This document shows, in pieces, positions 53,208-61,990 of a stretch of DNA of 64,000 nucleotides. This DNA comes from Sporomusa acidovorans. GTDB taxonomy: Bacteria > Bacillota > Negativicutes > Sporomusales > Sporomusaceae. A program made the position numbers and the translations under genes. Position 1 is the stretch's first letter, and each line of letters begins with the position of its first letter. Under the pieces are notes generated by a model. The model saw nothing but the letters and a program-made list of their open reading frames with translations, was not told the origin of the DNA and did no database searches. The stretch spans positions 357,003 through 421,002 of the forward strand of contig NZ_FNAM01000001.1 in the NCBI RefSeq assembly GCF_900101845.1, written 5' to 3'.

Positions 53208-53673
53208 CTCCAATGCCCTCCTTAACCACAACTTGGCCATGGATCATGCCGCGATGACACTTCGTGCATGACTGCCCGCCCGCCGACATAAAAGTGTTGG
53301 CGACTGTGTGTGCGTGACAACGCAGGCAATTTTGCTCGACAATTGTTCTGCCTTTAGCACTAAGCCTAATTGTGTCAGGGTAGTCACGCAAAAATTCATG
53401 ATAGGTATCATGTATTCCAGTCTGATTTTTGACAATCATTTTTTCGACTATGTTTTGCTGGGGCAGATGACAATCTCCGCAGGTAAATTGGCGATGGTTA
53501 GATGCTTGCCATGTAGCCGCTACCTGCTTCATAGAGTGGCAACTGCTGCAGAATGAAGCTTTATCAGCGTATGCAATACCGCCTCCGGCTATAGCCAAAC
53601 CAATAACCGCAGCTAGAGCACCAAACAGCATCAATAGGATACTGTTCTTTTCCAAGTACTTTTTCCACTCCAT
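53200..53673 (-). CDS. nrfH: Cytochrome c nitrite reductase, membrane quinol dehydrogenase subunit
   Basis: NrfH is a NapC/NirT-family tetrahaem protein that takes electrons from menaquinol and passes them to NrfA. The 157-residue protein has one N-terminal membrane anchor (about residues 10-35) and four CxxCH motifs (CSSCH, CGDCH, CLRCH, CTKCH). The ATG at 53673 is chosen because GGGGGAG lies six bases upstream; an ATG at 53703 is also in frame. With nrfA it forms a two-gene operon for dissimilatory nitrite reduction or detoxification. Confidence 0.95.
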   Translation of the reverse strand: MEWKKYLEKNSILLMLFGALAAVIGLAIAGGGIAYADKASFCSSCHSMKQVAATWQASNHRQFTCGDCHLPQQNIVEKMIVKNQTGIHDTYHEFLRDYPDTIRLSAKGRTIVEQNCLRCHAHTVANTFMSAGGQSCTKCHRGMIHGQVVVKEGIGVE

Positions 53674-53822
53674 GGCAATCTCCCCCAGACTGCACATCTT
53701 CACTCCATTTGCTCTATTAGATTGCCAAATCTGGAATTTGTTTATTCATTTGAAAGTAAACCGTAATTAGTAAGAGGATTAAGGCCTGCGCCATTCAAAT
53801 GTAAATTCACTCCCCGAAGAAC

Positions 53823-53876
53823 AAAAAACATGGTAAAAACACAGCACTTTCGTGCTAGTGTTTTACCATGTTTTTT
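53823..53876. terminator. Terminator after the AbgA-like gene
   Basis: A long interrupted stem (ACATGGTAAAA with TTTTACCATGT, enclosing AGCAC/GTGCT) has A and T runs on its two sides, so it works on either strand. It lies just after the AbgA-like gene and upstream of nrfHA. Confidence 0.75.
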
Positions 53877-53900
53877 AGTAATCTGTTTTAGTTGACAAGC

Positions 53901-55208
53901 TTATTCCGTAATTTCCCGATAAACAGCCGCCAGGAATTTGGCTCCATTCGCGATTACTGTCTCATCAATATCGAAAGCGGCATTATGATGACCACCACCG
54001 GTTGGAGTTCCATATAAAACAAACATAGCTTTTCCTCCCCGGCTCTGCACACGTTCCATCATAGCCGTAAAGTCCTCGGATCCGTTCAAGCCGGCCTCCG
54101 GCATAAGCTGCTTAACCGATGGTAATAATTTAGCAACCTTAGACCCTAAAGCAACCAATTCAGGTGAATTTGTACCGCCACAAGCTACTGCGGCCGGGTT
54201 AATTTCCAATTCCAAGCCATACATCACGGCAACACCTTGTAGGATCTCTTTCGCCCGGGAAACCATGTAATCATTAATTTCATCTGTCGCCCCCCGTGTC
54301 TCTAAACGAAAACTGGCCTTGTCGGGAATTATATTCCAATCAGTACCGGCCGACATAATCCCGACATTAATCTGCGAGGCCCCGTTACCATGGCGGGCAA
54401 TGGCATATAAATTTGTCACCGCAGCGCAGGCACCCAGCAATGCATTCTTACCCTCATCCGGACGAATGGCCGCATGGGCTGCCCGGCCCCGGTATGTAAC
54501 TTCAAAACGCGACATAGGGTATATATTGGTTACGTTTACAGCAATTTGTCCAATTTGTTTCAGACTAGTACCGACATGACCTCCAAATAAATAGTCTACA
54601 TCATCCACTACCCCGGCAGCCACCATAGCCGCCGCTCCGGACAGATTCTCTTCATTCGGCTGAAAAATTAACTTTACTGTACCTTTCAACAGTTCCCGGT
54701 TTTCACTAAAATAGCGAGCCAAGAGTAATCCTATCGAAGTATGAGCATCATGCCCGCACATATGGGCACAGCCAGGATTTTGCGAAACAAATCCTTCACG
54801 GACCGGCCTATGTCCGGGATCACCAGCCTCATGCACCTCATTAGAATCAATATCAAACCGAAAGCCGACAGTAGGCCCCGGCTTATCTCCTTTAAGCACA
54901 GCTACTACCCCGGTAAAACCGCCTTTTGCGGACAAAATAAACTTTTCCTTTACGCCAAACTTTAGCGCCCGTTGATATTCTACCGCGTGTTTCGCGGCAT
55001 TTGGCAACAATATTTGTTTCGCGGAAGCAATCACATCTTGCCCTAAAAATAGCGTATAACCCCAGTCCGAAAGTTTTTCCGCAATAAAGCCGGTCGCATA
55101 ATACTCCACCCAAGCTGTTTGGGGACACTTGTGAAGCTGGCGTCGCCATCCAACAGCTTCTGAAAAACACCTGTCAATTTCTTCCTCTTGCTTAAGAAAT
55201 GTTTCCAT
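53901..55208 (-). CDS. M20 family amidohydrolase, AbgA-like
   Basis: The 435-residue protein aligns along its length with AbgA, a subunit of the p-aminobenzoyl-glutamate hydrolase. Shared features include GGFTGVVAVLKGDKPGP, MCGHDAHTSIGLLLA (metal ligands), LIFQPNEE (catalytic Glu) and HHNAAFDIDE. AbgA/AbgB cut the folate breakdown product p-aminobenzoyl-glutamate. Here there is no abgB or abgT; a sodium:solute symporter precedes it instead. Other N-acyl amino acids are possible substrates. The gene lies 56 bases after the symporter, probably in one operon. Confidence 0.85.
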   Translation of the reverse strand: METFLKQEEEIDRCFSEAVGWRRQLHKCPQTAWVEYYATGFIAEKLSDWGYTLFLGQDVIASAKQILLPNAAKHAVEYQRALKFGVKEKFILSAKGGFTGVVAVLKGDKPGPTVGFRFDIDSNEVHEAGDPGHRPVREGFVSQNPGCAHMCGHDAHTSIGLLLARYFSENRELLKGTVKLIFQPNEENLSGAAAMVAAGVVDDVDYLFGGHVGTSLKQIGQIAVNVTNIYPMSRFEVTYRGRAAHAAIRPDEGKNALLGACAAVTNLYAIARHGNGASQINVGIMSAGTDWNIIPDKASFRLETRGATDEINDYMVSRAKEILQGVAVMYGLELEINPAAVACGGTNSPELVALGSKVAKLLPSVKQLMPEAGLNGSEDFTAMMERVQSRGGKAMFVLYGTPTGGGHHNAAFDIDETVIANGAKFLAAVYREITE

Positions 55209-55264
55209 GTTAAATTACACTTCCTTTAATAATCAACGCAGACAACTTATAAATTAACAACCAC

Positions 55265-56746
55265 TTACATCTCATTTTTCACATAAATAGTATTGTCAGT
55301 TTCAACTCTAGCAGGGGTATAGGTGACTAAACTTACTAATACGTAACAGACCAAATTGACTGCTAAAGCAACAAACCCGGCGTTAAAATTCATTCCGGCA
55401 ATGGGGAACGGGTCCATCTTACCCAATATCAGACCAAACACCAATACTTCGCCGACAACCAAGCCAATATACGCACCAAGCTTTGTAGCCTTTTTCCAGA
55501 AAAGCCCCAGTACAATCATTGGGAAAAACTGAGTTACGCCGGAATAACCGGTAAGCAGTAGGTTAACCAGCATATTAGGCAGAAAGATAGCCAGGCATAA
55601 TGCGATACAGGTTAATACCAATACCGTAGCGCGGGCAAGGACAGCTATCTTTTCATGGGAAGCGTCTTTGCCAAAAGTTTTGCAGTAAATACCGCGCGTA
55701 CACAGCATAGATGTCGACAAAAGCAAGTCGGCTGCCGGAATCATGCAGGCCAGTGCTCCTGCTCCGCCAACAAGTCCCAATGCCCAACCGGGAAACGTCT
55801 CCCTAACCATGGTCATAAATGCCATATCAGGCGTTTTCAAAGGCGTACTCAGAACAAGCAAGGCAGTGAACCCAACCAACATGGGAAAAAGAAAGCAGAT
55901 TTGATATAGTGGTAAATAAACGGCATTATGTCTAAGAACGTCCGGATTACGGGCGCTAAAACTGTTTGGCACAAAATGAGGCCACATATAAAATCCTAAT
56001 CCTGTTAAAAGTAAAGTAGACATAGTCCAAGTGACATCTAAGTTTTTTGTCCCGCCTGGCAAAGTAAGAAATCCCGGCTTGGCTGCATCCAATGCTTCAA
56101 ACATACCGCCCACGCTGCCAAAATAATGTATGGGAAGATAGAGTCCAAAAAAGGCCACAGCTGCGATCATGGAAACATCTTTAATCACAGCGGTTGCCGC
56201 AACACCCTTTAAGCCACTTAAATAGACAAACGATGCCACCAGCACAAAAGCAATCAGCATTGCCGGTATACGTGTCAGTTGTCCGTATGAACAAGTTTCT
56301 ATAATTAATCCTAAACCTGTTAACTGCAATTGTAAATAGGGTAATAGAAAAGCTACACCAATTGTAGCCGTCAAGACAGCCAGTGTTTTACTTTTATATA
56401 AATGTTCAATTAAATCCGGCTGTGTCATTAAACCATATTTTTTACCAAGCGGGGAAATTTTAGGCAATACATAATAACCAACTACATAGGCCAAAGCTCC
56501 ATAACCTAACATATAAAAAGATGGTGCTCCCCGACTATACGCCCAGCCACTGGCGCCAAGAAAAGCAAATGCCGTATAAATTTCACCGGCTAAAACAAAC
56601 CAGCTCAGCCACCTGCCAAAATTTCTCCCGCCGACAGCCCATTCTTCAAGGTTCATTTTTTTCTTCATTCCGGGCAGCATACCCACTACGGTCGCGCCAA
56701 TAATGAATGTAAAGATAACCAGAAGAGCGGTTACCTCATTTCCCAT
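55265..56746 (-). CDS. Sodium:solute symporter (SSF family)
   Basis: This protein of about 493 residues has thirteen hydrophobic segments and the SSF core pattern (WAVGGRNFGRWLSWFVLAGEIYTAF, then PALMSTSML-type conserved segment near ACMIPAADLLLSTSMLCTRG). It is a sodium-coupled importer of pantothenate/amino-acid-type solutes. Being joined to a DUF3311 protein is typical for this subgroup. With the AbgA-like hydrolase downstream it may import that enzyme's substrate. The start is ATG 56746, preceded by GGAGGTAAC. Confidence 0.88.
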   Translation of the reverse strand: MGNEVTALLVIFTFIIGATVVGMLPGMKKKMNLEEWAVGGRNFGRWLSWFVLAGEIYTAFAFLGASGWAYSRGAPSFYMLGYGALAYVVGYYVLPKISPLGKKYGLMTQPDLIEHLYKSKTLAVLTATIGVAFLLPYLQLQLTGLGLIIETCSYGQLTRIPAMLIAFVLVASFVYLSGLKGVAATAVIKDVSMIAAVAFFGLYLPIHYFGSVGGMFEALDAAKPGFLTLPGGTKNLDVTWTMSTLLLTGLGFYMWPHFVPNSFSARNPDVLRHNAVYLPLYQICFLFPMLVGFTALLVLSTPLKTPDMAFMTMVRETFPGWALGLVGGAGALACMIPAADLLLSTSMLCTRGIYCKTFGKDASHEKIAVLARATVLVLTCIALCLAIFLPNMLVNLLLTGYSGVTQFFPMIVLGLFWKKATKLGAYIGLVVGEVLVFGLILGKMDPFPIAGMNFNAGFVALAVNLVCYVLVSLVTYTPARVETDNTIYVKNEM

Positions 56747-56772
56747 AATGTTACCTCCTCGTAATTCCACAC

Positions 56773-56970
56773 TTAAGCTTCATTGTCTTTTCGTGAGTCT
56801 AGCTTATATAGCACTGTTAAACACCCAAAAGCTACAAATATGCCGGACAATAGCCAAAACGCCAAGAAAGGCAGTCCTAAAACCATAGGATGAACCGTAT
56901 TCACAAAAGGAACCATACCAACAATCCAAACAAAAGGAATTAGTGTTAAGATCACTTTTAATGCGTCCAT
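56773..56970 (-). CDS. DUF3311 small membrane protein
   Basis: The 65-residue protein has two hydrophobic helices and the conserved PFVNTVHPMVLGLPFLAFW stretch of DUF3311. This family almost always lies next to SSF symporters and may be a small auxiliary subunit. GGGAGGGGGAAGT precedes the start. It is the first gene of the symporter operon. Confidence 0.85.
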   Translation of the reverse strand: MDALKVILTLIPFVWIVGMVPFVNTVHPMVLGLPFLAFWLLSGIFVAFGCLTVLYKLDSRKDNEA

Positions 56971-57343
56971 ACTTCCCCCTCCCTTCTAAAAAAATAGAGA
57001 CCACCTTATATGGCGTCTCATCTTTGAGGTCGTTTTTTACATTTTTATATTATAAAGCAAAGAGTGGCATTTTTCAACCGTTTTACGCAGTTTATTATCA
57101 TATTTGTTTTTTCTCAATGGAAAAACGTACCCGTTATAAAACTCAAAAAGACAATCGGCTGAAGTCGTCAGCTTTATAGAAACACTAAATTTGCGACATG
57201 AGAATCTATCTTTACAATCAAACTGCAATTATAACCACCACTCAAACCGTAATTTTCTTGAATTATACTTTCAGTTTTTATCTCAAATTGGCTAGACACT
57301 GCATAGTAAATAGAAAGTATAGTTTTACCGGAGGCGATTACCC
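56971..57343. other. Intergenic, no gene seen
   Basis: This 373-base AT-rich stretch holds the divergent promoters of the DUF3311 and DUF441 genes. A small stem (GAGAC/GTCTC) is present at about 56996-57018. The short open frames here have no ribosome binding sites and no protein-like pattern. Confidence 0.5.
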
Positions 57344-57799
57344 ATGTCGTTTGAAAATTTACCATTATTGGTTCTTTTACTCCTCTCGGTATTAGGTAAC
57401 AACCAGTCTGTAGCAATAGCGGCAGGATTACTTTTAATCCTAAAGCTTCTCGGCCTTAATGCTTTGTTTCCGATAATAGAAAGTAAGGGAATAAGTATTG
57501 GCATTACAATACTGACTTTCGCAATTTTGGCACCATTAGCAACCGGCCGTATTACATTAGGCAATATTCTCAGTGCTTTTAAATCACCGATTACCCTAAT
57601 AGCACTGGCCTCCGGTATATTTGTTGCCTGGACCGCCGGGCGGGGCCTTTTATTTATAAATGCTTCACCGGAAATAGTGACTTCACTTGTCTTAGGCACA
57701 GTTTTCGGCGTATGCTTTTTACAAGGTATCGCGATTGGGCCACTCATTGCAGGCGGTCTCGTTTCATTGGTGGTCGCCTTTACAAATCTAATTAAGTAA
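57344..57799 (+). CDS. DUF441 (UPF0756) membrane protein
   Basis: The 151-residue protein has four to five hydrophobic helices and the family pattern (LLVLLLLSVLGNNQSVAIAA, then GITILTFAILAPLATG). It corresponds to the YeaL/YtwI group, whose function is unknown. CCGGAGGCGA lies before the start. Confidence 0.88.
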   Translation: MSFENLPLLVLLLLSVLGNNQSVAIAAGLLLILKLLGLNALFPIIESKGISIGITILTFAILAPLATGRITLGNILSAFKSPITLIALASGIFVAWTAGRGLLFINASPEIVTSLVLGTVFGVCFLQGIAIGPLIAGGLVSLVVAFTNLIK

Positions 57800-57801
57800 C
57801 A

Positions 57802-58040
57802 CCCGCATCTGCCAAACGGCAAAGTCTGTTGTTTCCGTCTGTCCGTCCTGGAAGTTGGTTGTTATAGGATGCTGCTATTTCCTGCATGGACGCCGATTGT
57901 TCTTAGGTAGCTGCCGAAATAGTTTGGGCCTCACCAGCCGTGTTTTTGCTTATTGTCAATATTCTGGATAGAGCTTACAATTTGCTGGCTACCGCCAGCC
58001 ATTTGATGAATAGATTCAGTTATATTAGTAACTGCAATTT
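57802..58040 (-). pseudogene. Decayed methyl-accepting chemotaxis protein fragment
   Basis: On the minus strand, translation gives AVTNITESIHQMAGGSQQ, then IVSSIQNIDN, a one-base frameshift, SKNTAGEAQTISAAT, an in-frame TAA, and EQSASMQEIAAS. This is the conserved C-terminal signalling helix region of a chemoreceptor. A stop codon and a frameshift, with no upstream part, show that it is a dead remnant. No start codon or binding site is left. Confidence 0.75.
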
Positions 58041-58044
58041 ACAA

Positions 58045-58077
58045 AACGAGGTCGAGAAAAATACTCTCGACCTCGTT
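58045..58077. terminator. Terminator after thpR
   Basis: A perfect 12-pair stem (AACGAGGTCGAG/CTCGACCTCGTT) with a nine-base loop lies 33 bases after the thpR stop. It is followed on the minus strand by GTTTTG-type residues. Confidence 0.7.
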
Positions 58078-58109
58078 AAAATTTTCAATTACTAAAATCC
58101 TTCATGAGT

Positions 58110-58679
58110 CTATAGAATAGAGCTTTCGCTAATAACCAAGCGGAAAAAATGGAGTGAGTGGTAGACCAGTTTGCCATTTTCTATTTTGCTCTCTTTTAGC
58201 ACAAATTGTTTTACCGGAAATGATGCCGAAGCTAAGATTCTGCTAAAATTACCCAATGATTCCTTTCCAGAAAGTTCAACATCCCGCCCCAGTGTAATGT
58301 GCGGTTGATAAGGTCTTGTTTCCTGCAAAAATCCCACTTTGCCTAGTGCCGTGACAATATCTTTTTGCAACCTTGTCAATCTTGGTATATCACCGTCAAC
58401 GCCTGCCCAAATTACGCGAAAGGGGGAACTCTTGCCAAAACTTCCAACTCTGCTTAGACGTATCGAAAATGCAGGTTGGATTTTAGCCACCCTATGCAAA
58501 GCCGAAACAATTGGCCCGAATTCCTGTCGAGACACTTCACCTAAAAATTGAAGAGTAAGATGTAAATTTGATTTCGTGACAAATCGCCCATATCCCGCCA
58601 AGGCACGCATCTTATTTTGAATCCCCTCTAATTCACACAATATTTCTTCCGGAAATTCAATAGCAACAAACAGTCTCAT
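58110..58679 (-). CDS. thpR: RNA 2',3'-cyclic phosphodiesterase
   Basis: This protein of about 189 residues belongs to the 2H phosphoesterases. The two catalytic HxT motifs are present, in LHLTLQFLG (about residue 45) and PHITLGRD (about 130). It opens 2',3'-cyclic phosphate ends of RNA and can ligate tRNA halves in vitro. The start ATG 58679 (MRLFVAIEF) fits homologues, and GGGGGGG lies just before it; the open frame extends to 58727. Confidence 0.92.
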   Translation of the reverse strand: MRLFVAIEFPEEILCELEGIQNKMRALAGYGRFVTKSNLHLTLQFLGEVSRQEFGPIVSALHRVAKIQPAFSIRLSRVGSFGKSSPFRVIWAGVDGDIPRLTRLQKDIVTALGKVGFLQETRPYQPHITLGRDVELSGKESLGNFSRILASASFPVKQFVLKESKIENGKLVYHSLHFFRLVISESSIL

Positions 58680-59007
58680 ATTCCCCCCCATTTCCCTACT
58701 ATCTTCTATTGCTTCAACAAGATACACTGTTAGGCTTCCTGCGAAACTATTTTATACCAGTCTCTCTTAAAATTCCATATACCTGTATTGTAATCCCAAA
58801 AAGATGTTAATAAACGCACAAGACAAACGGCCACGTTGGAACGTTACACTCTGGCAGAAATAAATTTTCATCATACCGTTAATTTATGGAATCAACTTCC
58901 TTACCTTTAGCTTTTCTCATCACTCTGGTGGCGCTAAACCGGCCTTAAGTATTAATCCCCTGGGAGTGGAAACAATAAATCAGAGCATAGTGGATGGAGT
59001 GTGAGCC
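58680..59007. other. Intergenic region upstream of the ger operon
   Basis: This region of about 330 bases separates thpR from the divergent germination operon. A forespore sigma-G promoter is expected here, but I could not find a convincing -35/-10 pair. No RNA gene or conserved open frame is visible. Confidence 0.5.
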
Positions 59008-60879
59008 TTGAAAAGCAATTTATTATCAATGGCAATAAATAATATAAAATCGATTCTAGGCTATTCACCGCCGATAGACCCTGATCCTTTTATTTTGGAT
59101 GAAAACAGGCCTTTTGACAGCCGGACCACACCAGCCAAAGGCCCTGCAGCCCAAACATCACTTAAACAATTTAGTTGCCTCTTGCGCTTTTCCCAACGCT
59201 TAGAACAGTATATCCAAAAAACAGCGCGGATTATCAACAATAGACCTGCTACAGAAAGTTTTGTTCAGCTTAGGTTGGAATTGGATGCTTTAGAAAAACA
59301 ATGGCGTGACCTATCACCAGTCCGGTTAGGCTATCAACTCAGTCAAAAACCCGATGCGCTGCCGCTAAGCACAAGCCTGGAAGAGAATAAACGCATTCTG
59401 CAAGAAATCTATCAACTGCCGCGCAATAAGGATATTATTGTGCGAGAATTTACATTGTCAGATAGTCTCTATCCTAATGCCGCCCTAGTCTATATTGACG
59501 GCATGATAAATAGTGAAAAGCTTGCGCGCTTTGTCTTACAGCCACTGATGAGCTATCAGCGGCCCAGCCCCCCCAAAGACAAAGATGTAATTGGACAAAT
59601 TATTGCAAATGTTTTACCGAACTCTTCCGTAAGGCGAGAAAATGCCTATTGTAAGCTCCAGGAAGGAATTAACAGCGGGGACACCGTGATAATCATAGAC
59701 GGTCTTGCGGAAGCAATTATTGTTGAAACGAAAGGCTGGGAACATCGCAGTGTGAGCACCCCGCAAACAGAGCAAACTGTCCGCGGTTCACAAGCAGCTT
59801 TCACTGAAAACCTGCGGGTAAATACCGGCCTCATTCGCTCAATTCTGCACAGCAGTGATTTGGTAACCGAAATGGTGAAAGTTGGCAAACGAGGACAGCT
59901 AAATTGTGCGGTCATATATCTAAACTCGATTGCCAATACATCGCTGACTGCTGAAGTAATCCGCCGGCTTGAAGGAGTCAGTACCGACTATGTCATTGAT
60001 ACCGGCCAGCTTATTCAATTTATTGAAGATTTCCCCCAAAGTATTTTCCCCCTGAGTGTTTCAACCGAACGCCCCGACCGTGTGGCCAGCTACCTGGTAG
60101 AAGGACGTGTGGCGCTAATTCTGGAGGGAAACCCATTTGCTCAGATACTTCCGGTTAGTTTTTTTTCTTTCTTCCATTCCGCCGAGGACTTCAGCGTGAA
60201 TGCCATCATTACAAATTTCATGCGCATTCTCAGACTGTTTGGCGCGCTCATTTCGAGTGTGCTGCCCTCCCTCTATATTGCTATTGCCTATTTTCATCAG
60301 GAAGCCATACCAACAGAACTGCTGATGGCAATTGCCGGCTCACGGGAAAATGTCCCTTTTCCGGCAATTGTTGAAGTCATTATGATGGAACTTTCCTTTG
60401 AGCTAATCCGGGAAGCAGGTGTGCGCATACCCGGTATTTTAGGCTCGACTATCGGCATTGTCGGCGCAATTATTCTCGGACAGGCAGCAGTAACCGCCCG
60501 GATTGTAAGCCCTATCATTGTTGTAATTATTGCCATTACCGGGTTGGCCTCATTCACCATCCCCGAATACCGCATGGCTTCGGCTGTCCGGATTATCCGG
60601 TTCGGTCTGCTCATTTTCGCCTGGGTTATGGGATTGGTCGGACTGGGTTACGCCCTGCTGGGATTGACTGTTATTCTGTGCCGTCTAAAATCTTTTGGCA
60701 TGCCCTATATGTCACCAATCGGTCCTAAATCACTGACCAGCAGTGATATTGTACTCCGGGGAGCTGTGTTTAATCAGGAAACCAGACCGGATGCCCTAAA
60801 CACAAAAAATCCACAACGGCAGCCTAAGATTAGCCGTTTATGGAAGAAAAAAACAGTCGTTGAAAGAGATGAACATTAA
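59008..60879 (+). CDS. Spore germination receptor subunit A (GerAA family)
   Basis: The 623-residue protein has a long hydrophilic N-terminal region (about 1-390, containing DIIVREFTLSD, YIDGMINSEKL and the DRVASYLVEGRVALILEGNPFA stretch) and a C-terminal membrane part of about five helices. This is the A subunit of GerA-type nutrient germinant receptors in the spore inner membrane. At 623 residues it is longer than most, mainly through an extended N-terminus. It starts at TTG 59008 with GGAGTGTGAG upstream and is the first gene of a four-gene operon. Confidence 0.93.
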   Translation: MKSNLLSMAINNIKSILGYSPPIDPDPFILDENRPFDSRTTPAKGPAAQTSLKQFSCLLRFSQRLEQYIQKTARIINNRPATESFVQLRLELDALEKQWRDLSPVRLGYQLSQKPDALPLSTSLEENKRILQEIYQLPRNKDIIVREFTLSDSLYPNAALVYIDGMINSEKLARFVLQPLMSYQRPSPPKDKDVIGQIIANVLPNSSVRRENAYCKLQEGINSGDTVIIIDGLAEAIIVETKGWEHRSVSTPQTEQTVRGSQAAFTENLRVNTGLIRSILHSSDLVTEMVKVGKRGQLNCAVIYLNSIANTSLTAEVIRRLEGVSTDYVIDTGQLIQFIEDFPQSIFPLSVSTERPDRVASYLVEGRVALILEGNPFAQILPVSFFSFFHSAEDFSVNAIITNFMRILRLFGALISSVLPSLYIAIAYFHQEAIPTELLMAIAGSRENVPFPAIVEVIMMELSFELIREAGVRIPGILGSTIGIVGAIILGQAAVTARIVSPIIVVIIAITGLASFTIPEYRMASAVRIIRFGLLIFAWVMGLVGLGYALLGLTVILCRLKSFGMPYMSPIGPKSLTSSDIVLRGAVFNQETRPDALNTKNPQRQPKISRLWKKKTVVERDEH

Positions 60880-61990
60880 GATGAAGTATCGCAGCGGCCG
60901 GTTAGGCATAGCAGAAGGTTTGGCCTTGGCTTTTGTTATCACGTTTCCTCCCATATTCTTAAGTACGGCAACCAAATCAGTGCAGGCGGCAGGAAGCATC
61001 GGTTGGGTCCCGGGAACTTTAGCGGCACTATCTGGCGGAACGTTACTGTACCTCTACACACTTGTGCTGGAACATAATCCCGGTGATCTCCTTACAGTTA
61101 CGCAAAGCATACTGGGTAAACCGGCATCATGGATTTTGGGGCTTTTCTATTTTACCGTATTCTTTGTCCTGGCATCTTTGTGGACACGACAATTTGCGGA
61201 AAATACTCTGCTAACAGCTTTACCCTTTGCAGCTTTTGACAACGTAATCTTATGGTATAGCTTGGGGTCCGCCCTCCTTATTTATGCCGGCATCGAAGCC
61301 TTGTGCCGATCCGCCTATGTAATCATGCCCTTTAGTATCACGGCCATGTTGCTTGTATTTGCACTTCTGCTGCCAATGTATAAACCAATGTATCTTTTTC
61401 CCTGGCAGGGAAAAGGGTTGGAAAATCTCGCCAGACCATTCATCAATTTATTGGGTGCTACCGCGCCGTTATCGCTGCTGCTTTTTCTGGCACCTGCTTT
61501 TCAAACAATTAAAACTGTGCGGAGTGCCTTGCTGTTTGGGTTTGGCGGCAGCACTCTTATGCGGGTGTCCGCAGTTGCCGTATTCATCATGGTGTTTGGT
61601 TCCTTCGTCGGTGCGGAAAAAATGCTTCCATTTTATGAAATGGCACGGTTAATTTATCTTAACCGCTATATTCAGCGCCTGGAATCCATTTTTATCTTGC
61701 TATGGGTGATAACGGGGATAATTGCCATTGCCGTATGTCTGTATGGCAGCTTATACATACTTGCCAAGTTATTTAAGCTGCCCACAATCAGGCCTTTAAT
61801 CCCGGCAGCTTCCCTTGTCATGATGCAATTGGCGATGCTACCATCCGATACCAATGCGGTACTGGCACTTGAGAGCAACTTTTTTGGCCTCTTTTGTGCC
61901 CCGGGAGTAGTTGTTTTTCCGGTCACTCTGCTGGTTGTATTTTTATTAAAAGGCGGACGAAAAGTATGCAGAAACTGCGAATCGAATTGA
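60869..61990 (+). CDS. Spore germination receptor subunit B (GerAB, permease-like)
   Basis: This protein of about 373 residues has ten hydrophobic helices of the amino acid-polyamine transporter fold and a GerAB-type start (SGRLGIAEGLALAFVITFPP). The B subunit is thought to hold the germinant-binding site. It overlaps the A gene by about ten bases. The start could be ATG 60869 or ATG 60881. Confidence 0.92.
   Translation: MNIKMKYRSGRLGIAEGLALAFVITFPPIFLSTATKSVQAAGSIGWVPGTLAALSGGTLLYLYTLVLEHNPGDLLTVTQSILGKPASWILGLFYFTVFFVLASLWTRQFAENTLLTALPFAAFDNVILWYSLGSALLIYAGIEALCRSAYVIMPFSITAMLLVFALLLPMYKPMYLFPWQGKGLENLARPFINLLGATAPLSLLLFLAPAFQTIKTVRSALLFGFGGSTLMRVSAVAVFIMVFGSFVGAEKMLPFYEMARLIYLNRYIQRLESIFILLWVITGIIAIAVCLYGSLYILAKLFKLPTIRPLIPAASLVMMQLAMLPSDTNAVLALESNFFGLFCAPGVVVFPVTLLVVFLLKGGRKVCRNCESN

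Noticed and set aside
57037..57228. Short minus-strand open frame in the DUF3311/DUF441 gap
   Set aside because: AT-rich, no binding site, composition unlike a protein.
57325..57822. 165-residue minus-strand open frame
   Set aside because: Antisense to the DUF441 gene, which has clear family sequence and a good ribosome binding site.
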